From NCBI GenBank assembly GCA_910578545.1, contig CAJTPT010000004.1:119138-183137 (forward strand): a stretch of 64,000 nt of DNA, read 5' to 3'. The notes beneath the pieces were generated by a model, which was given only the letters and a program-made list of their open reading frames with translations, was not told the DNA's origin and ran no database searches. Positions 47,821-56,135 of the stretch are shown here, piece after piece (position 1 is the first letter of the stretch; every line of letters starts with the position of its first letter). This stretch comes from an uncultured Christensenella sp. (GTDB taxonomy: Bacteria; Bacillota; Clostridia; Christensenellales; Pumilibacteraceae). A program made the position numbers and the translations under genes.

Positions 47821-49467
47821 TTACTTTTTGACCTTTTTAGGCGGTTCGATTACGCCGTGCTCGGTGGCGCTAAGCTTGTTGAACACGTACCTATCCGTTC
47901 CGAGTTCGAAAATAATGATGTTACTGTCTTCCTTGCAGTGCTTATGTTTGAACAGATGTCTTAGCCTGACGCCTATGCCGAGCATTTTGCCGTACTTTTT
48001 ATACAGCTTTTTGTCGCGCTCTGTAACGGAGTCGTCGCCGCACAGCTTGCAAAGCCCGTTCTTGCCCTGACGCTCGCCGTATGTTCTGCCGCAGCACGCG
48101 CACACCTTGGTCTTTTTGTCTGTCAAAACGAACGCCTGCTCGTCTATGGACAGCTCGTCGGTAAGCCTGCCGCCGCCGGAGCTGACGTCGAATATATTGC
48201 GGTACACGACCTCGGGATACGGACAGCCATTGCATTTGTAAACGGTTTTGCCGCTTGCGTTTTCGTACTTCACCGCCTGCGACTGACAGATGCGGCGAAG
48301 GCACCCGGGGTTCCTCGGGTTGTCGGGACAGCTGACGGTCAACAGGTGCTTGGATATCAGCGACTCGCGCTTTATCTGCAAAACGGCCAAGTCGTCGAGC
48401 CCCAAATCGGGCGCGTCAAAGTCGAGCGAATATCCGCTGTCGTAAATCGTATCGTCAAACAGGACGACGTTGTTATCTATAAGGAGAACGCCGTCTTTGT
48501 TGCAGTTTACGCAATACAGACTGATCGTGTTGTTAAGTCCTACGATCAGCTTTAGTACGCGCTTTCCTGCCATAGTGATGTAGTAAGCAAAATTTTGCCA
48601 CTCGACGTGCGATATGCCGAGCACCGTTACGTGCGTACACTCGAGTTCCTTTTCGTCGCTCGTCGCAAGAAGCTTTAGCATTTGCTCGATCTTATACTCG
48701 TAGTCCTTGTTAAACAGAATGTAATCGGCTACGTCGTCGGTCTTGAATACGTTGTCTATCTCGCCCAAAACGTCGTTTACAAGCACGCCGTCCACAAACT
48801 CGTTTTCGGTCTGTTTAGTCCGGTCGTCGGACGGCACCGCGCCGTTGATGTAGTCGTCAAGGTCCTGCGCCTCGCCGCCCATGATGGGAATATACTTGCC
48901 GTCGCGACCCTTGCGGAAGTATATCTTGCCCAGTAGCGGCTCGGACTGGGCGCCGCCGTTTATCTCCAAACGCATGGACACGGCGTAGTAGTTTTCGGGA
49001 TCGACGGCGTAGCGGTCGGGCATAACGAGATCACTGTCGAACACGCGTTTTAAAAATTGCTTGTCAAACTTTTCGGTAACGTTGGTCAGCGATCCCGCGA
49101 CAGCCGCAAGGCGGGAATCGACCGTCTGACGGAATTCTATCATGGAATAGAATTTGTGATAGTCGGTTGCCACGTCCGATATGAGCTGTTCCCAATCGGC
49201 ACTGCTACTGTCAAAGCTCTTGCCGCGCATTTGAGAAAACCAGCTCGCGCCCGCGTTGTCGAATCTAAGCTCGTTGCCGTTGCCGTCGCTTGCGCCGCCG
49301 ATACCTTCCTCGTACTCGCTGTACTCGAAGGTGTTTGCCGCCGTAATTATTTGGTCGTCGGTGACGCGCTTTATATTTACCTTTTCGGAAATAAAGCCGT
49401 TTTTGTACAGGCGTACAATGCTCTCGAATTCCTTTTTGTATTTTCTTCCCACTCTTATGATAGCCAT
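47821..49467 (-). CDS. Zinc-finger protein of unknown function
   Basis: I do not recognise the 548-residue protein. The first ~380 residues are mixed alpha/beta and acidic (for example VTVLGISHVEWQNFAYY and a CVNC motif near residue 310). Residues ~395-435 contain a Cys cluster (CPDNPRNPGCLRRIC and CNGC), and ~465-490 a classic double CxxC ribbon (CACCGRTYG and CKLCGDD). The gene lies 3 bases after the SNF2-type helicase and starts with a good ATG, so the two products very probably work together. DNA or protein binding through the zinc fingers is likely. Confidence 0.72.
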   Translation of the reverse strand: MAIIRVGRKYKKEFESIVRLYKNGFISEKVNIKRVTDDQIITAANTFEYSEYEEGIGGASDGNGNELRFDNAGASWFSQMRGKSFDSSSADWEQLISDVATDYHKFYSMIEFRQTVDSRLAAVAGSLTNVTEKFDKQFLKRVFDSDLVMPDRYAVDPENYYAVSMRLEINGGAQSEPLLGKIYFRKGRDGKYIPIMGGEAQDLDDYINGAVPSDDRTKQTENEFVDGVLVNDVLGEIDNVFKTDDVADYILFNKDYEYKIEQMLKLLATSDEKELECTHVTVLGISHVEWQNFAYYITMAGKRVLKLIVGLNNTISLYCVNCNKDGVLLIDNNVVLFDDTIYDSGYSLDFDAPDLGLDDLAVLQIKRESLISKHLLTVSCPDNPRNPGCLRRICQSQAVKYENASGKTVYKCNGCPYPEVVYRNIFDVSSGGGRLTDELSIDEQAFVLTDKKTKVCACCGRTYGERQGKNGLCKLCGDDSVTERDKKLYKKYGKMLGIGVRLRHLFKHKHCKEDSNIIIFELGTDRYVFNKLSATEHGVIEPPKKVKK

Positions 49468-49470
49468 GAC

Positions 49471-52374
49471 TTACCCCTCCTGCTCGGCGTCCTGCTTGAG
49501 GATGTCGCGCACCTCGGAAACTATTTGCGCCTGCTCGCCGAGGTTTTTGCAGAAACCCTCGCCGCCGTCGTGGTCGAACTTCCACAGCTCGGACACGAAG
49601 GTTGCAAACGTGCGCGCGACTACCGGGCGGAGCTTGCCGTGCTTATAGCGCGACGAGCAACCGGGCATCGGACAGTCCGCTTCCCACTTGTCGTTGAACT
49701 CGAGCGAATACGGCTTGGGGTCGCATCCTGCGTAATCGCAGGTGGAACACCTTCCGCCCTCGCCGGGTACGCCGAGTATTTGTTCCTTGGCAGAGCCCGC
49801 TATCTTACATTTTTCCCAGCACTTTTTGTTTTCGCACGACGCGCATATACGCATGAGCTCGCCGTCCGAAATATTGCTCTTTTCTTTGTACCGCTCGAGC
49901 GCCGGGCACTTGCCGTACAACGCGCCGCCGGGTGCAAAACGCTCGCAGTGCGAGATTGCGCAAATCTTGCGGCAGTATATCGACCTGTCGCCGCGCTCGC
50001 CCGAATTGCACATTCTGCCGCGCTCGCCGCCGGACACGTGCGAAAAGCACATATATCCGTCGGACACCGAGCGCGTAAGCACCGTGCCGCAGTTGTCGCA
50101 CTTAAAGTCGTAAACTGTGATCTCAGTCATTTCCGTGCCCCTGCCGTCGCGGCCTATACACTGCGTTTCGGCACGGCATTCGAGCTCGCCCGGGATCTTG
50201 CGCTTGGCCTCGTACGCGTCCTTGGACATCAAAACCACGCGGTTACACGCGTTGCACCGCAATGCTACCATTTGATCGGAGTTACTGCCTGCAAGTATGG
50301 TCGCGTCGCCGCTGTTGCCCGACATCAAGCCGATTTGCGCAAAGTACGCAAGCGCGAAGCCCTCTAATTTATTCATGTCGGCAAGCGAGTAGATCATTAC
50401 GTCGTTCTTTTGACCCAAGCGGAATATACGCCCGATACGCTGATCCATTGCGAGCGGGTCGTACGTGACCTGATAGTTGATTATAATACTCGATTCTTGA
50501 AGGTTGGCGCCCTCGGTGAACTTGGCGTCCTTGACTAAAAGTATGGCGTCCGAGTGGTCGGGCGAATTAAACTTTTGCTCGATCTGACGGACGTTGGCGT
50601 TGGCGTCGCCTATGATAATTCTGTTTTTCAGCTTGGGATCTTTGAGCATTGCCTCGCAGACATCGTCGCATACGCGCTCGTTTTTGCCGAGATTGTAATC
50701 GAAGAAAACGAGTATGCGCTTATCCTTGTGCTGTTTGAGTATGCTCGTCGCGTACGCGTACTTATAGCCGAGCTTGCTCTCGTCGTACTTGACGGGAACG
50801 ATATGCGTGTTTTTGGCGTCGCGCGTGTCCGTCTTGCGAAGCCGCGCCGCGTAGTAGTTGACGTAGCCTGCCTTGGTATGGATCTTTTTGGTTTCGTCGT
50901 CCTTGGACCACTCGTTGAGCATGCTGTTGAATATATACGAGTACGCTTCCTCGTACTTTTGATTGCCGCGCACACCCTCTATGTATTCGTACAGCGACAA
51001 CGGTTCGTCTATGCCCTTGCCCGTCACCGTCACCTTGTTTTTGTCGGTGTAGTCGAGCGTTACGCGCCCGCCGTTTAACCCGGGTATCTCGATAGTATCG
51101 GGGACCTCGCTCATCGGGTAGAACATGTAGCTTATAACGGTTTTCTTTTTTGAAAGCTTGTTGGGCTGTCTAATCATTATCGAGCGCAAAACGCCGTTGT
51201 GGTATGCGTCCGATATGCGCCTTAGCACGTCGTCGCGCACAGTCGACCTACTGCCCTTGATCTTGACGTCGGTTGCCAAAAACTCGTCGATATAGTGCAT
51301 ACGGTCGTACTGCGCTTTTTCCTCGAACTCGTCGGTCAAGCCGTGTTTGTCGAGGTATGAATACAGCTCGTCGGAGTACCTTTGCATAACGATGGAATAC
51401 TTGACCCGACGGATAAACTCGGTTATATTGGACGCGCCGTAGCAAACCGTGTCCTTGTAATACTGCTTTTCCTCAACGTACTGCGCACTGCGCTCGCTGT
51501 CGTCCTTTTCGTCGAAGTCGGACGGATTACCGCCCTTACAGCGCACGAAGTACCACAGCCTGAACATGTTTTCCAGATTACCCGAGTGCGGCGTAGCGGT
51601 AAGAAGAAGGCAATAGGTCGCGCCCGCGCGTTTTTTGGTCTGCATCATGTCGGAAAGCAAGTGCATTGCGCCCGCGTACTTGCCCGCGTCCTCGCTGAAG
51701 TGGTGCGCTTCGTCAACGACCACGACGTCCACGAGGAAGTTTTTGCTGTAACGCCACTGCGCAAAGATATCGACGTCGACGATTATCGGGCGTTTGGGTC
51801 TGATAAACTCGCCCGAGCGCTCCACTCCCACTTCGCCGAGCACATCGTCAAGCGTGGGATAGTCCTCGTTTTCGTGCTTGGCGACCTTGTACAAAACGTC
51901 CTTGCCCATGCCGAACTTATTTTCCAAAACGTCCACCCAACTGCTGAAAACCTGGTCGGGCGTGACGATAAGAAGCGACTTCATTTTGCCGCGCACGGCG
52001 AGCTCGCTTAAGATTAGCCCGGCCTCAAACGTTTTACCGCTACCCACGACGTCGGCAAGCAAGCCGAAGCCGCGCAGGTCGCGCAAAAACTTTTCCGCCG
52101 CGACCTTTTGGTGCTCGAGTATAACGTCGCCGCCCCGACCGTGAACGGCGGGATCGTGCTTTATTCCGTACGGACTTTTGCTCCCCTCTTTTTTAACGTA
52201 ATTTTTGCAATCGATCAAAAGCTCGTGAAAATCGTCGTGACTGTCGAGCGCTTCCACCGACCGTTGCGCCTCGGCAACCTGTCTGGTGAACTTCTTTTTA
52301 TACTGAAGATTACTGCGCTGAATATCCGCCGAAAACGCAGATTCCGCAAATAACAGTTTGTATTTTTCGTCCAT
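49471..52374 (-). CDS. SNF2/RapA-family SF2 helicase with Cys-rich C-terminus
   Basis: The 967-residue protein has Walker A ADVVGSGKTFEAG (close to ADEVGLGKTIEAG of RapA), motif II VVVDEAHHF, motif III LLLTATPHS, and motif VI DQRIGRIFRLGQ in the second motor domain (~residues 590-700). The last ~270 residues contain at least eight CxxC-like pairs (CNAC, CDNC, CASC, CSTC, among others) that should hold several zinc ions. It should be an ATP-driven dsDNA translocase. SNF2-family proteins occur in several known defence systems (for example DISARM and Zorya), but the gene context here differs. GGAAGG lies upstream of the ATG. Confidence 0.88.
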   Translation of the reverse strand: MDEKYKLLFAESAFSADIQRSNLQYKKKFTRQVAEAQRSVEALDSHDDFHELLIDCKNYVKKEGSKSPYGIKHDPAVHGRGGDVILEHQKVAAEKFLRDLRGFGLLADVVGSGKTFEAGLILSELAVRGKMKSLLIVTPDQVFSSWVDVLENKFGMGKDVLYKVAKHENEDYPTLDDVLGEVGVERSGEFIRPKRPIIVDVDIFAQWRYSKNFLVDVVVVDEAHHFSEDAGKYAGAMHLLSDMMQTKKRAGATYCLLLTATPHSGNLENMFRLWYFVRCKGGNPSDFDEKDDSERSAQYVEEKQYYKDTVCYGASNITEFIRRVKYSIVMQRYSDELYSYLDKHGLTDEFEEKAQYDRMHYIDEFLATDVKIKGSRSTVRDDVLRRISDAYHNGVLRSIMIRQPNKLSKKKTVISYMFYPMSEVPDTIEIPGLNGGRVTLDYTDKNKVTVTGKGIDEPLSLYEYIEGVRGNQKYEEAYSYIFNSMLNEWSKDDETKKIHTKAGYVNYYAARLRKTDTRDAKNTHIVPVKYDESKLGYKYAYATSILKQHKDKRILVFFDYNLGKNERVCDDVCEAMLKDPKLKNRIIIGDANANVRQIEQKFNSPDHSDAILLVKDAKFTEGANLQESSIIINYQVTYDPLAMDQRIGRIFRLGQKNDVMIYSLADMNKLEGFALAYFAQIGLMSGNSGDATILAGSNSDQMVALRCNACNRVVLMSKDAYEAKRKIPGELECRAETQCIGRDGRGTEMTEITVYDFKCDNCGTVLTRSVSDGYMCFSHVSGGERGRMCNSGERGDRSIYCRKICAISHCERFAPGGALYGKCPALERYKEKSNISDGELMRICASCENKKCWEKCKIAGSAKEQILGVPGEGGRCSTCDYAGCDPKPYSLEFNDKWEADCPMPGCSSRYKHGKLRPVVARTFATFVSELWKFDHDGGEGFCKNLGEQAQIVSEVRDILKQDAEQEG

Positions 52375-52389
52375 CTTTATATCCTTCCT

Positions 52390-54495
52390 TTAGGTCAAAT
52401 GCGTTTCTATCTTGAACGAGAAGTCGATATCGCGCTTATAAACGTATGCGTCGCCGCGGGCGCTACCGCTCGCATAAGACGTGTTTTTGGCAAACGGATC
52501 TACATTGTACCGTCCGCCGCCACCGCCGCCGCCCGACGGTCCGACCTCGCTACCCGACGCGCCGTTGCCGTCGAGGTAAACTATATGCGAGCCGCTGTCG
52601 GCGTTGCGAAGTTTATCGTTGCGTGCAAACGCGGTTGCGCGTCCGTCGGCGTCGATCTCGACGCCCAAAATAAGATAGATCTCTTCGATTATTTTTATTT
52701 GACGTTTGTTATAGAAATACTTGGCTTTAGCGCCGTTTTCCATGTCGTCGATATCGCCGTTTAGCACTCTCAGCCCGATTTCCATTTGGAGCTTTTTCAT
52801 CATATCGGGGTTGTCGGTATCAACTATCAACAGGTTGTCGCCGCGCGACGAGTGGTACGCGACCGTCGGGGCTTTGCGCGAATGCTGCATATCCTCGGCG
52901 GAAAAGAACGTGCTCATAATGTGCAAGGGCGCGGACTCGTCCGAATCGTCGCCCGTAGTTATGCCGCCGGGATCGTCGTCGGCGGGTGTGTAGTACGTAG
53001 CGCCGTCCCGGGGTATTCGCGTGCCCTTATCGACTATCACTTTAAAGAACGGTATGTATGCGTTTCTGCCGCTCGACGATACGCCGCGGAACAGCCGTAT
53101 ACCGTAGGACAGCGCGAGCACCATGTCTATACGCATGTCGGTAAGCGCCGCCACCGCAAGCCCGAGCGCGGGCGCATACACCGCATCCTCGTGGCTCATA
53201 ATGTTGTAGCCGTTGTTTTCCACGCCGACGTACAGCGCGTCGTCCTTCTCGAAAGTAAACACCTTGACGCCCGACTTTTCTATCTGTGCGCGTATATACG
53301 GCACAAGCCCGTACGTTTCGACGGGCCCGCCCGTTATAAATATCTTTTTGACGTCGCTGTTCAGCGGCAGGGATAATTCGCGCTGAATGTAATCGACGAA
53401 CTTGCGCGCAATGCCTGTGTTGTCCGTTATTCCGATACACTTTTCAAACTGCTCGCGCGTTATCGAGCGCTGTACCAAAAGGTCGCGCGATGCCGAAATC
53501 GGAACGCCGCAACGGAACGCCTTGCTTTGGTAAATAGGCATGCCCAAAACGATTTTTGCCGACTTGATGTCCTTGACGAACAAATACTGCTTGGTGTTGA
53601 GCGCCGACTCGGAAATATGCCCTTCCTCGCCGCTGGACGGACGCCCCATGGTTTCCCGCCCCGACATTTGCTCTTCTATGTACTGCGCTACCGCGTCGTC
53701 TATATCCTTGCCGCCGATCTGCTCGGGGGGATTGTGCCCGTCCACGCCGTCGACCGATATGCCGCCGCCCGCGAAAGTCACTTTGACGAGCGAAATACGT
53801 TCCTCGCCGATATTGAATATTATCGCCTTGTCGTTCGCCCCCATGCGGTTGGAATACTTGGCGAACGCACACAGCGCCTTTGCCATGCTCATGACCTGTT
53901 TGGGTGCAGCGCCGAACGCCTTTTTGACAAGCCGTTTAAGCTCGTCCACGTACTCGCCTTCCGAGAACGGAGGATACAACAGCGACGGCGCTACGGTGTA
54001 CGTAATGCTCTTGTCTTTAAACAGCTTGTCGAGCCGCGTACGCACCACGTTGCTTATGTACTCAAAATACCCCTCGCACACCTCGGACGGAGTGAGGTTG
54101 GAGCTGAACGTTCGGTCAAGCTTGTGCGACAAATCCATGTTGTCCGTAAGCATTTCGCGTTGCGGAAAGTAGAACTTGGGAAACTCGTTTTTTTTGAAGT
54201 AATAATTGCGGTTTTGCTTTTGTATCGCTTCGCTCTCCGCCGATTGCAACAGCCGCAGAAGATCGCAAATTTTGACAACGGTAATAAAAGGCTTGTCGCC
54301 GACGCAATCGACCCGATCGCCGTAAAGCCACTTATTTTCGTCGGTATCGTAGTACGCCACGGACGGAATAGCCGTCATACCGCGCGGGTCGTCCACTATT
54401 TTGCCTGTATGATGTTCCCCGTCACCGTACGCATACGCAACCTTCATAGTATCGCTTCCCAAATCGAGAGCTATATGAACCGTCAGATTTGCCAT
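52390..54495 (-). CDS. Hsp70/actin-fold ATPase, divergent DnaK-like protein
   Basis: First gene of the operon. The 701-residue protein shows the Hsp70/actin fold: phosphate 1 ALDLGSDTMKVAYAYG (9-24), an IPSVAYYD strand like IPSVV of DnaK, a degenerate phosphate 2 (IIFNIGEERISLV in place of DLGGGT), QIGGKDIDDAVAQYI like GGEDFD, and the adenosine motif IFITGGPVETYGLVPYI. After ~residue 470 a normal peptide-binding domain is missing; instead there is an acidic region, a Gly-rich run and a basic tail. It is probably a nucleotide-dependent switch or chaperone of the operon's complex, not a general chaperone. AGGGAG lies 12 bases before the ATG. Confidence 0.85.
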   Translation of the reverse strand: MANLTVHIALDLGSDTMKVAYAYGDGEHHTGKIVDDPRGMTAIPSVAYYDTDENKWLYGDRVDCVGDKPFITVVKICDLLRLLQSAESEAIQKQNRNYYFKKNEFPKFYFPQREMLTDNMDLSHKLDRTFSSNLTPSEVCEGYFEYISNVVRTRLDKLFKDKSITYTVAPSLLYPPFSEGEYVDELKRLVKKAFGAAPKQVMSMAKALCAFAKYSNRMGANDKAIIFNIGEERISLVKVTFAGGGISVDGVDGHNPPEQIGGKDIDDAVAQYIEEQMSGRETMGRPSSGEEGHISESALNTKQYLFVKDIKSAKIVLGMPIYQSKAFRCGVPISASRDLLVQRSITREQFEKCIGITDNTGIARKFVDYIQRELSLPLNSDVKKIFITGGPVETYGLVPYIRAQIEKSGVKVFTFEKDDALYVGVENNGYNIMSHEDAVYAPALGLAVAALTDMRIDMVLALSYGIRLFRGVSSSGRNAYIPFFKVIVDKGTRIPRDGATYYTPADDDPGGITTGDDSDESAPLHIMSTFFSAEDMQHSRKAPTVAYHSSRGDNLLIVDTDNPDMMKKLQMEIGLRVLNGDIDDMENGAKAKYFYNKRQIKIIEEIYLILGVEIDADGRATAFARNDKLRNADSGSHIVYLDGNGASGSEVGPSGGGGGGGRYNVDPFAKNTSYASGSARGDAYVYKRDIDFSFKIETHLT

Positions 54496-54520
54496 TATAT
54501 CTTTATTCTCCCTAATAACG

Positions 54521-54544
54521 GGTGTTCAATCCCGATTGAGCACC
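54521..54544. promoter_or_regulatory. Palindromic operator-like site in the operon leader
   Basis: A 24-base dyad with half-sites GGTGTTCAATC and GATTGAGCACC; 20 of 24 positions are symmetric. It lies between the predicted transcription start (~54574) and the AGGGAG of the first gene. It could bind a dimeric repressor or form a leader hairpin. No regulator gene is next to it in this window. Confidence 0.6.
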
Positions 54545-54580
54545 TGTACCGTCGTTTTTCCGCAGAATACGGCTATTAAA

Positions 54581-54609
54581 ATTATACCACCGATATTCGT
54601 TTATGTCAA
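54581..54609 (-). promoter_or_regulatory. Promoter of the ten-gene operon
   Basis: Perfect TTGACA (54609-54604) and TATAAT (54586-54581) with an optimal 17-base spacer on the minus strand. The gaps between the following genes are at most 33 bases, and I find no other clear promoter in the cluster. Confidence 0.85.
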
Positions 54610-54668
54610 CCTCTGCACCATAAAACAAAATTAGATTTACATTAGAAAATAATTCCGAATCGGGAATT

Positions 54669-54695
54669 AAAAAAGCGCCCGTAATGGGGCGCTTT
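54669..54695 (-). terminator. Terminator of mscL
   Basis: AAAGCGCCC and GGGCGCTTT with a 6-base loop, followed by T residues on the minus strand, 10 bases after mscL. Confidence 0.85.
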
Positions 54696-54704
54696 GTTGT
54701 TTGG

Positions 54705-55262
54705 TTACTTTTGCAGTCCTTTTAGCAGTTCGCGAATTTCGGCGAGAATTTGCTCGGACGTTTCGGGTTTGTTCTTTTCGGCTTCCGCGGCGGCTTTGGC
54801 TTCTTCCTCTGCCTTTTGCGCGAGCACGTATTCCTGCATTTGCTTTTTGTTCATGCCCCGAGCCTTAAGCTGTGCTTTGAGCTCTTTGTCGATTTTGACG
54901 CCGCCGTACTTTTCGGCGCCTTCTCGAATGGTGTTGATGACCTTGATAATGGCAAACAGGATAATCGCGGTGAGCAAGAAGTTGACTATCGCCATAATGA
55001 GGTCGCCCCAGTTGATGTACACCGACGCGGCAAGATCCAACACCTTGTCGCCGTCCGCGTTGATCATATACTCGGGGCGAAGCATGGTGATAAGTCCGGA
55101 CATGTCGCCCATGGGGATAGCGTTGATAAGCGGCTTGAACACGCCGTTGACAAGCGCGGTGACGATCGCGGTGAACGCCGCGCCGATAATCATACCGACG
55201 GCAAGATCGATTACGTTGCCTCTGGTTACGAATTCCTTAAACTCTTTAAGAATCTTTTTCAT
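54705..55262 (-). CDS. mscL: Large-conductance mechanosensitive channel
   Basis: The pentameric pressure-release channel. RGNVIDLAVGMIIGAAFT (residues 14-31) is the first span and pore constriction, and IVNFLLTAIILFAIIKVIN (~92-110) the second. The periplasmic loop is longer than in E. coli and the C-terminal cytoplasmic helix is extended and very charged (KAEEEAKAAAEAEKNK), giving 185 residues against the usual 130-150. GAGGAT lies 11 bases before the ATG. Confidence 0.96.
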   Translation of the reverse strand: MKKILKEFKEFVTRGNVIDLAVGMIIGAAFTAIVTALVNGVFKPLINAIPMGDMSGLITMLRPEYMINADGDKVLDLAASVYINWGDLIMAIVNFLLTAIILFAIIKVINTIREGAEKYGGVKIDKELKAQLKARGMNKKQMQEYVLAQKAEEEAKAAAEAEKNKPETSEQILAEIRELLKGLQK

Positions 55263-55293
55263 ATGTAATTATCCTCGACTGTCAATAATTATA

Positions 55294-55527
55294 TTATCTG
55301 TTAGTTAGCTTTTCCAGTTCTTCGGTTAACCGTCTTAGGTTTTCGCGTTCGAGCTCGATAAGCCCCGAAAATGTCTTAAAGTATTCGATGTCTTCCTCAC
55401 TCGGCGTGTCGTGATTGACAAGCGCCTCTATAAACGACGACATGGATCTTAAACGTTTTTGCTCGAGCAAATCTATTTCGTTCTCGCTCTCCCTTATGGC
55501 TTTTTCCAGTTCTGATTTTCTGGACAT
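55294..55527 (-). CDS. Short coiled-coil protein
   Basis: A 77-residue, highly charged, all-helical protein starting MSRKSELEKAIRESENEID, chosen because AGGAG lies 8 bases before this ATG. It ends in a Leu/Glu heptad stretch (ELERENLRRLTEELEKL). No family recognised. It may be transcribed from the candidate promoter at 55652. Confidence 0.62.
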   Translation of the reverse strand: MSRKSELEKAIRESENEIDLLEQKRLRSMSSFIEALVNHDTPSEEDIEYFKTFSGLIELERENLRRLTEELEKLTNR

Positions 55528-55651
55528 AATGTCTTCTCCTTTTTTGCGCGGCGTCAATATGATGTCGTACCTAAAATAATTTGGTAACCCTAAGCTGTGT
55601 CAACCCCTTAGAGATTCGCCGCAGCGTAAAGGCAATCTAAACTCATTAAAC

Positions 55652-55680
55652 ATTGTAGCACAGCGGTTTTCAAAAGTAAA
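55652..55680 (-). promoter_or_regulatory. Possible promoter for the short coiled-coil gene
   Basis: TTTACT (55680-55675) and TACAAT (55657-55652), 17 bases apart on the minus strand; the -35 box is weak. Confidence 0.4.
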
Positions 55681-55754
55681 GACTTTTCCGTCAATCTTTT
55701 AAAAAATACGAAAGCCTTGGCCTTACTCGAATTTGCACGGGACCCGACGCGGCG

Positions 55755-56108
55755 TCAGTCGATAGCTTTGATACACTCGATCGTGAGCGCGTAATCGGCT
55801 TTTACCCGTTCCAAAAGCGGCTCGACAGCGGGGTCATACTCGGTCTTGTCGCGAAGCGCATCGGTAATCGCGCACGCCGAATCGTACAGCCGCGTGAGCG
55901 ACAGATTGGAACTGACGCCCTTAAGCGTGTGCGCCGCCCTGAACGCTTCCGACATATTGCGCTCGGCAAGCATGTCGCAAAGCATAGCAAAGCTTTTATC
56001 ATCCGCCACCTTGAGCAAAAAACGTTTAATACGGTCGTCTGTGCGCAGGCGGCTGACCACGTCGTCATAGTTTCCGCCCATGCGGGCATAGCTTTCCTGA
56101 ATAGTCAT
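55755..56108 (-). CDS. Histidine phosphotransfer (HPt) protein
   Basis: The 117-residue four-helix protein contains AHTLKGVSSNLSL with the phosphorylatable His60. HPt proteins pass phosphoryl groups between receiver domains. It follows the REC-HD-GYP-GGDEF gene by 27 bases and completes a relay with the hybrid kinase two genes upstream. GGGGAGG precedes the ATG. Confidence 0.92.
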   Translation of the reverse strand: MTIQESYARMGGNYDDVVSRLRTDDRIKRFLLKVADDKSFAMLCDMLAERNMSEAFRAAHTLKGVSSNLSLTRLYDSACAITDALRDKTEYDPAVEPLLERVKADYALTIECIKAID

Positions 56109-56135
56109 AATAATAATATCCTCCCCTGTCTGTTG

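Noticed and set aside
32738..54495. Idea that the ten-gene operon is a prophage or contractile injection system
   Set aside because: No capsid, portal, terminase, tail, baseplate or lysis genes are recognisable; the HExxH and AAA proteins alone are not enough.
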